From assembly GCA_014764605.1 (NCBI GenBank), contig JACXWG010000010.1, positions 1 to 42,390 on the forward strand: a stretch of 42,390 nucleotides of DNA, read 5' to 3'. This document shows positions 27,145-39,852 of the stretch, piece after piece (within the stretch, counting starts at the first letter, position 1; the number at the start of each line of letters is the position of its first letter). The notes under the pieces are model-generated. The model did not search any database, was not told the origin of the DNA, and saw nothing but the letters and a program-made list of their open reading frames with translations. Source of the stretch: Quinella sp. 1Q5 (GTDB lineage Bacteria; Bacillota; Negativicutes; Selenomonadales; Selenomonadaceae). The position numbers and the translations under genes are program-made.

Positions 27145-27184
27145 GCCTGAAGTCTATCACACGCCCAAAATTTTTGCAAGCCGA

Positions 27185-27222
27185 AAATCAAAGGAGCCTC
27201 CGATTACTCGGAGACCCCTGTA
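27185..27222 (-). terminator. Terminator-like hairpin downstream of the first SLH porin
   Basis: GGAGCCTCCGA-ttac-TCGGAGACCCC; counterpart after the second porin at 29031..29057. Confidence 0.55.
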
Positions 27223-27260
27223 ATTTACGTTATGAAATTTTCTCGGTTGAAAGTGTTGGC

Positions 27261-28706
27261 TTAGAAGAAGAACTCGACACGACCGAAGAGACGTTCTGCA
27301 TCGCCAGGACCGGTGATGTATTTGCCCTTGAAGTACTTACCGATAATAACGATTCTGTCGAACGGTGCCCAGCTTGCGCCTGCGACAAAGCCCTTAGTGC
27401 CTGCATAAGCATCATCCCAGTTGATAGCGTGGAGGGAAGCATTGGAACCGAGTTCCTTGTAACCTGCCCAGACAGCCCATTGCCCTTTGTGAGTGTTCTG
27501 GTTGCCGCCCCCGTAGAGATCGCCGTAACGAAGAAGTGCCTGCCAAGATTTGTTTTCGATGTCAGCTTTAGTATTCTTCGCATATGCGCCCCAGAGTTGC
27601 ACTTTTCCGATTCTGTAGCCTGCGTTTACAGACCAGATTTGCGCCTTGTCCGTCTTGCTATCTTTGTTTGTGTAAGTATGGTAGACATATCCATCATCGG
27701 GGTCAACAACGTTGTTCAGGTCGTCGTCTTTAATGTTGTAGTAGCCCAAACCACCAAAGAGACCTTTTGAACCCGGATCATACTGAACGTTGATAGCCCA
27801 GAAACTGGAAGGATCTTTAGCATCGCCGTAATATCTTCCGAAATTGCCCGCTGCATCCGCGAATCTTTGCTCACCAGTACGTTTGCCATCATCCCATTCG
27901 TGTCTACCGTCCCAAGCACCTGCATGTCTGATACCGCCGCCGACGTTACCCTTGTCGAGACGACCGCCGTAGATAGTGGCTCTCAAGCCATTAGCGAGTT
28001 TGCCGAAAGTAACTTCGCCGCCTGTGTACTCAGTATCCCAAATGATACCGTCTTCATTGGTGTAGAGTGGTTGCTTACCAACTCTGATTTGGAAATTGTC
28101 GTAATCGCCCTGTGCCCAACCACGAACCAACTCGAAGTCAGTGGATGTGTCGCGACTCAAGTCGACGTGTGCATCAATACGAGCGCGGAGTGTCCAATGG
28201 TCATTGACATGAGCTATCGGCTCGAAACGGAAAATCCAGTCGTCTTGTTTAACGCGGGTGTGCTCGCTGGTGCTGTGATGATTGTGGCGACGGTCAGCCC
28301 AAACATCGTCGGTTTTGTGGTTCTTGTAGGTGTACTCGATTTTGCCCTGCCAAACGACTTTGTCAGCGTACTTTTCGAGTTCAGCAACGCGAACGCCGAG
28401 TGCGTCGAGTTCATCACGGAATTCAGCCGCCAAGCGGTCGAGTTCAGCTTTGTTTGCGCCAGTCGGGTTCTTCGCCATGGCTTTAGCAATCATCTGCGCC
28501 ATTTCGTAACGGGTGATGTTTCTGTCGCCGCGATAGGTGCCGTCGCCGTAACCTTCGATAACGCCTTCTGCCGCCAGCTTTGAAACCGAGTTGTAAGCCC
28601 AGTGACCTTGCGGGACATCGCTGAACGGATTCGCCGCTGCCGACGTGGTTGCTCCTACGCCCATAACAAACGTTGCTGCCAGGGCTGCTACTACTGTCTT
28701 CTTCAT
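27261..28706 (-). CDS. SLH-domain outer-membrane porin (OmpM-like)
   Basis: Signal peptide, SLH domain (NPFSDVPQGHWAYNSVSKLAAEGVIEGYGDGTYRGDRNITRYEMAQMIAKAM), coiled coil, beta-barrel ending VEFFF. ATG 28706 fits the GGAGG spacing better than 28715. Confidence 0.92.
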   Translation of the reverse strand: MKKTVVAALAATFVMGVGATTSAAANPFSDVPQGHWAYNSVSKLAAEGVIEGYGDGTYRGDRNITRYEMAQMIAKAMAKNPTGANKAELDRLAAEFRDELDALGVRVAELEKYADKVVWQGKIEYTYKNHKTDDVWADRRHNHHSTSEHTRVKQDDWIFRFEPIAHVNDHWTLRARIDAHVDLSRDTSTDFELVRGWAQGDYDNFQIRVGKQPLYTNEDGIIWDTEYTGGEVTFGKLANGLRATIYGGRLDKGNVGGGIRHAGAWDGRHEWDDGKRTGEQRFADAAGNFGRYYGDAKDPSSFWAINVQYDPGSKGLFGGLGYYNIKDDDLNNVVDPDDGYVYHTYTNKDSKTDKAQIWSVNAGYRIGKVQLWGAYAKNTKADIENKSWQALLRYGDLYGGGNQNTHKGQWAVWAGYKELGSNASLHAINWDDAYAGTKGFVAGASWAPFDRIVIIGKYFKGKYITGPGDAERLFGRVEFFF

Positions 28707-28850
28707 TTTGAACATCCTCCTTAAAGATGCCGCTAAAGAAATTTACTTCGATGACTTTCGCGACTTGCCTCTGGAAGCTGTTCAAACTTGAGTGTCCATG
28801 TTTCCTCAAACTTTCCTTGCTTCCTTCGACTCGTCCCTGAAGTCGCCGCA

Positions 28851-28879
28851 ATAATAGCGCAGAAGTTTTTGGTTGTCAA
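28851..28879 (-). promoter_or_regulatory. Promoter of first porin
   Basis: Minus strand TTGACA-17-TATTAT. Confidence 0.8.
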
Positions 28880-29030
28880 CAGTTTCAAAAAAAATTTTTA
28901 TACTATCTTTCAGGTTTCTTTCATGTTATAATAAAAAATTTTCAGCAAAGCTTCAAACGAACCTAAGCTGATACATGTTAAAAGTACCACAGCTGGGAAG
29001 ATTTTGCTTGAGATATGTCTGAAGAGGCAA

Positions 29031-29057
29031 AAGGAGCCACCGATTTCTCGGAAGCTC
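29031..29057 (-). terminator. Terminator-like hairpin downstream of the second SLH porin
   Basis: GGAGC-CACCGA-tttc-TCGGAA-GCTCC. Confidence 0.5.
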
Positions 29058-29086
29058 CCTGAATATTTTCTGTGAGAAATTTGCAA

Positions 29087-30424
29087 TTAGAAGAAGAATT
29101 CGACACGCCCGAAGATATGTTCTGCTTTGCCGCGACCGTATAAACCCTCGGTGATGTATTTGCCCTTGAAGTATTTGGCAATGACGCCGATATTTTTAAA
29201 CGGTGCCCAAGCCGCGCCGATTACAAAGCCGCGAGTCCCGCGCAGGGCATCTTCTTCCGTGGGCATGAAGGAAACGTTGGTGCCGTATTTGCGATAGCCC
29301 GCGAAGACATTCCATTGACCTTTCTCAGAGGCGTCGTCGTAGTTGCCGTAGTCAAGCTCGGCTTGCCACGATTTATTCTCGAAGTCGGCTTTGGTGTTAT
29401 GAGCATACGCGCCTTGGATTGTCCACAAATCGCTGAACTTGTAACCGAGATTGACTGTCCAGATAGTTGCCTTTTGATAAGATTGGCGGCTGTCCTCGTC
29501 GTCGAAGTCAATGCTTTCTCTGATACCTCTTCTCCAAAAGCGATTGCGGCTCCAAGCAAGGTCGTCGTCCTTAATGTTATACCAACCTGCGCCGCCGAAG
29601 AATCCTTTATCGCCCTGATTGTAATCGACCCTCAAGCCTACAACCGTCGAGGGGTCATCTTCAGCGACGTTTTCGCTCCAAGCACCGCTACCGATACCGT
29701 CATCCCTTACGCGACCTGCCAAAGCATTGAACTGCCATTTGCTACCGTAGGTCACCGACGCGCCAGTAATCTCGCTATCCCACATGAGACCGAATTCGCC
29801 TTCAGGATAGAATTCAAAGCGACCGATTTTAAGGTTTAACTTGTCGTAATCGCCTTCAGCCCACCCACGCACAAGTTCAAAATTCGTGGTCTCATCGTGT
29901 TTCATGTCGACGTAGGCATCGATACGGGCATTAACCGTCCAGTGGTCGTTGACTTCTGCCTTAGGCTCAAAGCGGAAGATAAAGCCGTTGATTTTGTCCT
30001 TATCCTTATGTCCGGTGTTGTCGGGGTCGGTTTTCGTTTGCTCGTAAGTGTATTCCAGCTTGCCCTGCCAGATGACTTTATCGGCGTACTTCTCAAGCTC
30101 GGCAACGCGAACGCCCAATGCGTCGAGTTCATTGCGAAATTCAGCCGCCAGCCTGTCGAGTTCAGCTTTGTTTGCGCCAGTCGGGTTCTTCGCCATAGCC
30201 TTAGCAACCATCTGCGCCATCTCGTAACGGGTGATGTTGCGGTCGCCGCGATAGGTGCCGTCGCCGTAACCTTCGATAACGCCTTCCGCCGCCAGCTTAG
30301 CAACCGAGTTATAAGCCCAGTGACCTTGCGGGACATCGCTGAACGGATTCGCTGCTGCAAACGTTGTTGAGCCTGTGCCGACGACCAGAGCCGCCGCTAA
30401 TGCCGCTAATACTTCTTTTTTCAT
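29087..30424 (-). CDS. SLH-domain outer-membrane porin (OmpM-like), tandem paralog
   Basis: Near-identical SLH/coiled-coil N-terminus to 27261..28706, diverged barrel, VEFFF C-terminus. Confidence 0.92.
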   Translation of the reverse strand: MKKEVLAALAAALVVGTGSTTFAAANPFSDVPQGHWAYNSVAKLAAEGVIEGYGDGTYRGDRNITRYEMAQMVAKAMAKNPTGANKAELDRLAAEFRNELDALGVRVAELEKYADKVIWQGKLEYTYEQTKTDPDNTGHKDKDKINGFIFRFEPKAEVNDHWTVNARIDAYVDMKHDETTNFELVRGWAEGDYDKLNLKIGRFEFYPEGEFGLMWDSEITGASVTYGSKWQFNALAGRVRDDGIGSGAWSENVAEDDPSTVVGLRVDYNQGDKGFFGGAGWYNIKDDDLAWSRNRFWRRGIRESIDFDDEDSRQSYQKATIWTVNLGYKFSDLWTIQGAYAHNTKADFENKSWQAELDYGNYDDASEKGQWNVFAGYRKYGTNVSFMPTEEDALRGTRGFVIGAAWAPFKNIGVIAKYFKGKYITEGLYGRGKAEHIFGRVEFFF

Positions 30425-30534
30425 TGTAAAGACCTCCTTACTTTTGACCGTCGGACTTATGAGAAGGTCTTCGCTTTGAGTTACCGTGTTTCCTCAAATG
30501 ATTTAGTCTCTCATTTAGCCCTCAAGTCGCCGCA

Positions 30535-30563
30535 ATGATAATCCTAATCAATCAGCTTGTCAA
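30535..30563 (-). promoter_or_regulatory. Promoter of second porin
   Basis: Minus strand TTGACA-17-TATCAT. Confidence 0.8.
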
Positions 30564-30630
30564 GTAGCAACCAAAAAGCCCCCGCCGTTAATCGACAGGA
30601 GCTTGAGAGTTCTTTAATTAATCGGGCATA

Positions 30631-32289
<1,659 letters not shown>

Positions 32290-32571
32290 TTAAAGGATTG
32301 CCAAAATGTCACTCTCGCGAATCACGAGATAATCTTTGTCGTCCAATTTGACTTCACTGCCCGCGTACTTGTTGAAAATAACTTCGTCATCGACTTTAAC
32401 TTCCATAGCTGCACGCGTGCCGTTGTCGAGGAGCTTGCCGGTGCCGACTGCGATGACTTTGCCCTTTTGCGGCTTCTCTTTGGACGTTTCTGGCATGATG
32501 ATGCCGCTTTTGGTTTTAAGCTCGACCTCGGCTACTTCAACAATGACTCTGTCTCCAAGTGGCTTTATCAT
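32290..32571 (-). CDS. groES: Co-chaperonin GroES
   Basis: [43 protein letters not shown]; real start 32571, not 32718. Confidence 0.97.
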   Translation of the reverse strand: MIKPLGDRVIVEVAEVELKTKSGIIMPETSKEKPQKGKVIAVGTGKLLDNGTRAAMEVKVDDEVIFNKYAGSEVKLDDKDYLVIRESDILAIL

Positions 32572-32634
32572 GAATATCTGCCTCCTAAATGCTATTTCAA
32601 ACTGCTCAGCTTGTCTTGCCGAATTACAGCGCGT

Positions 32635-32663
32635 ATGATAATCCCAATTCAACAAAAAGTCAA
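32635..32663 (-). promoter_or_regulatory. groESL promoter
   Basis: Minus strand TTGACT-17-TATCAT; the -35 overlaps the stop codon of the upstream gene. Confidence 0.65.
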
Positions 32664-33613
32664 GATGTTTTTTGGCAAACGGCATTGAAGTCCGCGCATA
32701 GCTCTTCCAGATAATCACGCCGCTTTAAAATGCTAAGCCATTCAGTCGGGATTGCCTCGACGCCGTAGATGATTCCCGCTAAGCCGCCAGCAACAGCTCC
32801 AGTCGTGTCGGTGTCGCCGCCTAAGTTTACAGCTTTAAGGACGAGCGATTTATAATCGTCGGTATTCAGCAAACACCAAAGAGCCGCCTCCAATGTGTGC
32901 ACGACGTATCCTGACGAAGAGATTTTGTCTTCGGGAAGGGCGTCGAAGTCTTCATCACACAGGCGAGAGAAATTTTTAAACGACGCATCCGAGCCATAGA
33001 AAATCTTTGCGTCGTTCATGCCGAGGGCGAGAGCTTCCGAAATATTTTTCCCGTCAAGGAGCTTAGCGGCAATGAGTGAGTAAATCCCGCAAGCTATGCG
33101 GCTTATAATGTGTCCGTGCGTCAACGCGCTGAACTCGTGAATGATTCTAAGTTCGTCGCCAGCAATCTTGCCACGCGTGCTGTAAAGATAAATCGTCGCG
33201 GGTAGTATCCTCATCAAGGAGCCGTTGCCGTTGGAACTTTCGTCAGTCAAGCCACATTCAGTCGACGTAGAAAACTTTTGCTTGAACCTAACAATAGCTG
33301 AATAGGTCGTGTTGCCTATATCGAAGCGTTCGCCTGTCGCTGTGAAATCGTCGCGTTCATACCAGCGCAAAAAGTTTTCCATGACATCTTGATAATCTAT
33401 CCTGCCGAGGCGGGCGATACTTTCCATTGCCGCAATCGTCAGGCTCGTATCGTCAGACCAGGTGCCCGCCGGTTGATTCCACGTGCCGAACGCCCGCATA
33501 CCTTTAACGGGGTCGCTCCTTAGTCTCATGCGCGATTCAAACTCGACGGGTACCCCCAAGGCGTCAGCGGTCGCCAAACCTAAGAGCATTCCTTTTAAAA
33601 TCTTTACGTCCAT
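32660..33613 (-). CDS. ADP-ribosylglycohydrolase (DraG/ARH family)
   Basis: [68 protein letters not shown]. Confidence 0.93.
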   Translation of the reverse strand: MDVKILKGMLLGLATADALGVPVEFESRMRLRSDPVKGMRAFGTWNQPAGTWSDDTSLTIAAMESIARLGRIDYQDVMENFLRWYERDDFTATGERFDIGNTTYSAIVRFKQKFSTSTECGLTDESSNGNGSLMRILPATIYLYSTRGKIAGDELRIIHEFSALTHGHIISRIACGIYSLIAAKLLDGKNISEALALGMNDAKIFYGSDASFKNFSRLCDEDFDALPEDKISSSGYVVHTLEAALWCLLNTDDYKSLVLKAVNLGGDTDTTGAVAGGLAGIIYGVEAIPTEWLSILKRRDYLEELCADFNAVCQKTS

Positions 33614-33658
33614 TAGTCTGCACCTCCTTAGCGAGAGTATACAACGCCGCTCAAGAAT

Positions 33659-35774
<2,116 letters not shown>

Positions 35775-35777
35775 TCA

Positions 35778-35814
35778 AAAAAATTCTCCCGCCAACTCGA
35801 CGGGAGTTTTTTTA
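35778..35814 (+). terminator. gyrB terminator
   Basis: CTCCCG-ccaactcga-CGGGAGTTTTTTT. Confidence 0.75.
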
Positions 35815-35827
35815 TCGGTAACGGTGA

Positions 35828-36142
35828 TTAGTCTTCGTCAAACGGGTGGGATTTACGTTGATATTTCGTGTGGTAGTGGACGATATAAATTCCCTTGCTC
35901 ATGATGTGGCGAATGTCATCGAGGTAGCAGAATTGGCGCGTCTTCGGATAAACGAGGATGTCACCTTCCAAAATGTCTTGATCGTCCGACATGATGAGCG
36001 TACTCGGTTCCGTTTCGCTGAAGTAAGCATCGACCAGCGGCGCGACCTCTCGATTATCGCGCACGTGTACAAAAACATTAGGCTTGAGCTTGGCGGCTCC
36101 CTCGAAGTAATCGTCTAGGACTATTTTTAAATTGGCGTCCAT
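35828..36142 (-). CDS. Hypothetical protein, 104 aa
   Basis: AAAGGAGG RBS before ATG 36142; own promoter TTGACA(36197..36192)-17-TAAAAT(36174..36169). Confidence 0.75.
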   Translation of the reverse strand: MDANLKIVLDDYFEGAAKLKPNVFVHVRDNREVAPLVDAYFSETEPSTLIMSDDQDILEGDILVYPKTRQFCYLDDIRHIMSKGIYIVHYHTKYQRKSHPFDED

Positions 36143-36198
36143 GATGTTGCCTCCTTTCATGTTGACGATTTTATAGGAACGCGTTGCCCCTGTCAAAT

Positions 36199-36233
36199 AA
36201 AAAAATCTCCGCAACCTCGCAGAGAAATTTTTT
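36199..36233 (-). terminator. Terminator of the ftsZ-cluster operon
   Basis: Minus strand CTCTGC-gaggtt-GCGGAGATTTTTTT. Confidence 0.65.
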
Positions 36234-37038
36234 ACTGGGCGGCTATAATCAGGAACTTCACTTTTCGGACGAGCCAATCATCAACGGAAAATCCGAATGA
36301 GACTTCTGCGGCAGGTGCATAACGTTTCACGAGCTTTGAAAGTTTTTCTGCTCTATCCAACGAAAATTTTTCTTTGGGAGCCGTCACGCTGAATAGGATT
36401 CTTGTCGCCGCTTTAAAGTCCTCGGCGTTTACAAAATGTTTTAAGGCACGGTTGGCGGCAAAGGCAACGGAATTTTTTGCCTCGCCGTAGCCGACGGTAG
36501 CAGCAGAATCTTTTACGAACTCCGCGAACGTTTTAAAGTCAAGCTTCGGATAGCCGGGCAGAGTCATCGCCGCAATAAAAGTTTCGACAATGTTAGAGGC
36601 GTTGGTGGCAAAGTCTTCGCTAGACAACTTCAACACGGCGTCGAAGATAATTTCGTCTTCGGCGTCTTGGAAGTTTCCGCCAGCAATAAGAATCATCGTT
36701 GCGCCAGACTTCTTAGCACAGTGAGCGGCAATCGCGACAGCTTTAATATTTTCCCAGACCTCGTCCACTACCATGAAAATTAAATCGGTGCCTCTAAGGT
36801 TGCGAATCAAGGCCCGTTCGTCAGCCATGTCAAGCAAGCGGAATTTATGGGCGGCTTTGCAAGCGGCAAGATTACTCGTGTCTTGCCTATCAATCGCCAG
36901 ATAGTTTACGCTCGGCAAACTCTTTTCCAACATGTAATTAATAGCCTCAAGCCCTCCTGAAAGTTCACCGTCACTTGCTGTGTTGACGCCGAGAACTTTA
37001 ATCTTTATGAACTTGTTATCAAAGCTGTTTCCTAACAC
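36232..37038 (-). CDS. Degenerate FtsZ-like protein (FtsZ-A), nucleotide-binding motif lost
   Basis: FIKIKVLG...GGLEAINYMLEKSLPSVNYLAIDRQ, GYGEAKNSVAFAANRALKHF and FGFSVDDWL align with the adjacent FtsZ; the GGGTGTG region is replaced by DEVWENIKAVAIA. Confidence 0.8.
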   Translation of the reverse strand: MLGNSFDNKFIKIKVLGVNTASDGELSGGLEAINYMLEKSLPSVNYLAIDRQDTSNLAACKAAHKFRLLDMADERALIRNLRGTDLIFMVVDEVWENIKAVAIAAHCAKKSGATMILIAGGNFQDAEDEIIFDAVLKLSSEDFATNASNIVETFIAAMTLPGYPKLDFKTFAEFVKDSAATVGYGEAKNSVAFAANRALKHFVNAEDFKAATRILFSVTAPKEKFSLDRAEKLSKLVKRYAPAAEVSFGFSVDDWLVRKVKFLIIAAQ

Positions 37039-37044
37039 GGAAGG

Positions 37045-38235
37045 TCATCTCCTGTTGCGACGATTGAAGAAGTCGGGGATTATATTTGGGAAGGGATTGC
37101 GCGAGTTATCGGGCGGCGTATCTTGTTTAGGCGGGGCGGTTCTGTTATAGGTCGGCGGCTCTTGCTGGTTGTATTGCTGATTGAACGGTTGATTGAACGA
37201 GGGCTGATTAGGTTGTTGCTGATTGGGCGGCGGATAAAACTTTGTCGGCGGGATTTCGGGTTCAGCGGACTCTTGCTCGTCTCCGAAGCGCGTTGCAATT
37301 ATCGTAACGATAATCGTTTCTCCGAGCGAATCATCGACGCTGACACCAAAGACAATTTCTGCATCGGGGTGCGCCGCCTCTTGAACGGTCGTTGACGCCT
37401 CGTTAATCTCCATCATCGGCAAATTATCTTGTGCGCCCATGAAGTTCAGAAGAATTCCGCGGGCACTATCTACGCTAGTTTCAAGGAGCGGGGAAGCGAT
37501 TGCCTTCTTAACTGCCTCGACTGCAGCATTATCGCCAGTCGCCTCGCCGACGCCCATCAACGCCTCTCCAGCATTGCTCATTATCGTCTGCACGTCCGCG
37601 AAGTCCAGATTAATGAGACCAGGCACCGCGATTAAGTCCGAGATACCTTTGACGCCTTGACGCAGAATATCATCAGCAAAGAGGAACGCTTTATTAATCG
37701 TCGTCTTCTTGTCTACGATTTGGAGCAGTCTATCGTTCGGAATAGTGATAATCGCGTCGACGTTCTGTTTAAGCTTCTCAATGCCCATGTCAGCATTTTT
37801 CTTGCGCTTAGGACCTTCAAAGGCAAAGGGACGAGTGACAACCGCGACGGTCAACGCATTGACTTCGCGAGCACATTCCGCCACGACAGGAGCCGCACCA
37901 GTTCCCGTGCCGCCGCCCATGCCAGCCGTTATGAACACCATATCAGACCCGCGCAGGGCTTCGAGAATGTCATTGCGACTTTCTTGCGCGGCTCTCTCTC
38001 CGATTTCGGGGCGAGCACCGGCTCCAAGTCCTCGCGTCAATTTCTCTCCGATTTGCATTCTCTTTGGCGACTTGCTCATCAACAACGCTTGCGAATCCGT
38101 GTTGACTGCAATGAATTCTACGCCCTCCAAGCCCGATTCAATCATTCTGTTTACGGCATTCGACCCGCCGCCGCCTATCCCGATTACTTTTATCTTCGCG
38201 AACTTGTCTAATGTGTTCTCGTCGAAGTCAAACAT
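37045..38235 (-). CDS. ftsZ: Cell division protein FtsZ
   Basis: [67 protein letters not shown]-terminal linker and IPDFFNRR tail. Confidence 0.97.
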   Translation of the reverse strand: MFDFDENTLDKFAKIKVIGIGGGGSNAVNRMIESGLEGVEFIAVNTDSQALLMSKSPKRMQIGEKLTRGLGAGARPEIGERAAQESRNDILEALRGSDMVFITAGMGGGTGTGAAPVVAECAREVNALTVAVVTRPFAFEGPKRKKNADMGIEKLKQNVDAIITIPNDRLLQIVDKKTTINKAFLFADDILRQGVKGISDLIAVPGLINLDFADVQTIMSNAGEALMGVGEATGDNAAVEAVKKAIASPLLETSVDSARGILLNFMGAQDNLPMMEINEASTTVQEAAHPDAEIVFGVSVDDSLGETIIVTIIATRFGDEQESAEPEIPPTKFYPPPNQQQPNQPSFNQPFNQQYNQQEPPTYNRTAPPKQDTPPDNSRNPFPNIIPDFFNRRNRR

Positions 38236-38261
38236 CTGCTTTCCCCTCCGTGAAAATTTTT

Positions 38262-38957
38262 CTACGTAAGTTTTGCAAGCTTAACATACCTTAATGAAAA
38301 AACTTTGTAACCTTCAAACTTTAAGCAGACGTTGAGCATTGCCGCCGAGAATTTTATCTTCGTTATGTCATCTATTCGGAACGCGCCTTGAAATATGTTG
38401 ATAAGACTTCTGACGGCGTGGCACATGATTTCATCTATGCACGTGAACGCTTTAGTCATTGATGTATTCTTGTCGACGACCTGCAAAATTTTATCATTGC
38501 GAATCTTTATGACGGCGTCGGCTTGCTCGGATAATTTCTTCAAGGCGTCCTCGGCTCTTGTAGTTCGTCTAACACCTTCAAACTTGTACGGAAGGGAGAC
38601 AACCGCGACCGTCAATGCGCCAAGCTCTTTTGCATATTGTACGGTAATCGGCGAAGCTCCGGTGCCGTCACAACCGCCAAGCCCCGCGACTATGATAACT
38701 GCGTCTGCTCTGCTCAGTGCCGATAAAATTTCTTCGCGACTTTCTATCGCTGCTTGTTCGCTTCGTGAAGGAGAGCCGTCGTCGAGACCATATTGTATTT
38801 TTCTAAGCCAAACTTTTCTATCAGCCTTAGACATTTGCAAACCGTATTTATCTACACTACACGAAATAAACTCTGCGCCGGTCAAGCCCGAATCAATCAT
38901 GTAATTAATTGCGTTCATGCCGCCCCAACCAACGCTGACGACTTTAAAATTTTTCAT
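38262..38957 (-). CDS. Truncated FtsZ-like protein (FtsZ-B), N-terminal GTPase half only
   Basis: [96 protein letters not shown]; stops before the C-terminal FtsZ domain. Confidence 0.88.
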   Translation of the reverse strand: MKNFKVVSVGWGGMNAINYMIDSGLTGAEFISCSVDKYGLQMSKADRKVWLRKIQYGLDDGSPSRSEQAAIESREEILSALSRADAVIIVAGLGGCDGTGASPITVQYAKELGALTVAVVSLPYKFEGVRRTTRAEDALKKLSEQADAVIKIRNDKILQVVDKNTSMTKAFTCIDEIMCHAVRSLINIFQGAFRIDDITKIKFSAAMLNVCLKFEGYKVFSLRYVKLAKLT

Positions 38958-38972
38958 CGCGTGTTCCTCCGT

Positions 38973-39812
38973 TCAAAGCTCCAGTAGGCGTTGAGCATTG
39001 CCGCCGAGGATTTTATCTTTATCGGCGTCGGGGAGTGGCAAGGCTCTTATGAAGTCAATCGACGCCTTAGCAGATGTCCACGGGCTGTCCGTGCCGAAAA
39101 GAATCCTATCCGCGCCGAAGACTTTAACAAACGTCATGAACTGATTAGCGTCCAAAAGTTTCAAGTCCTCGGCTTGCCAATGGGAATCACTGCGCGGGAC
39201 GATTGCTCCCGTTGAAAACGACGTGTCGATAAAAATTCCCGTGCCCGATAAGACTTCCAAGACCTCCGACCAATTCTTCCAGCCGCCCATGTGCGCAAGA
39301 ACAAATTTAAAGTCGCCGACCTCCTCGACGACGTGACGAGCCATCTTAGGCGAACAACGAATCACTCCAGGAAAGCCAATGTCAAGCCCGGCATGAGTGA
39401 CGACGATTAAACCGAGTTCGGCGGCTCGGTCGATGATTCGCAGAAATTTTACGTCGTCAAGGTTTGCGTCTTGATAAACGGGGTGAAGTTTGATACCCTT
39501 TAGCCCGCGATTTTTCAGGCGGCTTAGCTCCTCTCGATAGTTCGTGTAATCGGGGTGGACAGAGCCGAATGAAATTACCCCGTCGCCCTCATTGAGCTCG
39601 GCGGCGGAAGCATTTATCTTTTCGACCTGCCGTGGACTCGTCGCTACGGGCAGAATCACTGACAGATTAATCTGCGCGGCGTCCATTGACTTAAGCAAGC
39701 CGTTCAAAGTGCCGTCAGTAAAGGCGGGCGTTCGGCTCACGCGGCTAAGCTTATCAATGACGGCGGCGGCTATCTCGTCGGGGAAAATGTGCGTGTGCAT
39801 GTCGATTATCAT
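38973..39812 (-). CDS. Amidohydrolase family protein (Amidohydro_2-like TIM barrel)
   Basis: [73 protein letters not shown]. Confidence 0.9.
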   Translation of the reverse strand: MIIDMHTHIFPDEIAAAVIDKLSRVSRTPAFTDGTLNGLLKSMDAAQINLSVILPVATSPRQVEKINASAAELNEGDGVISFGSVHPDYTNYREELSRLKNRGLKGIKLHPVYQDANLDDVKFLRIIDRAAELGLIVVTHAGLDIGFPGVIRCSPKMARHVVEEVGDFKFVLAHMGGWKNWSEVLEVLSGTGIFIDTSFSTGAIVPRSDSHWQAEDLKLLDANQFMTFVKVFGADRILFGTDSPWTSAKASIDFIRALPLPDADKDKILGGNAQRLLEL

Positions 39813-39852
39813 TGCGGGTCATCTCCTTTGAATCTTTTTGGAGGTTGTTTTA

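Noticed and set aside
27867-28583. Plus-strand ORFs opposite the SLH porins (also 27174..27770, 29315..29839, 29897..30370)
   Set aside because: Antisense shadows of clear porin genes; no RBS or domain.
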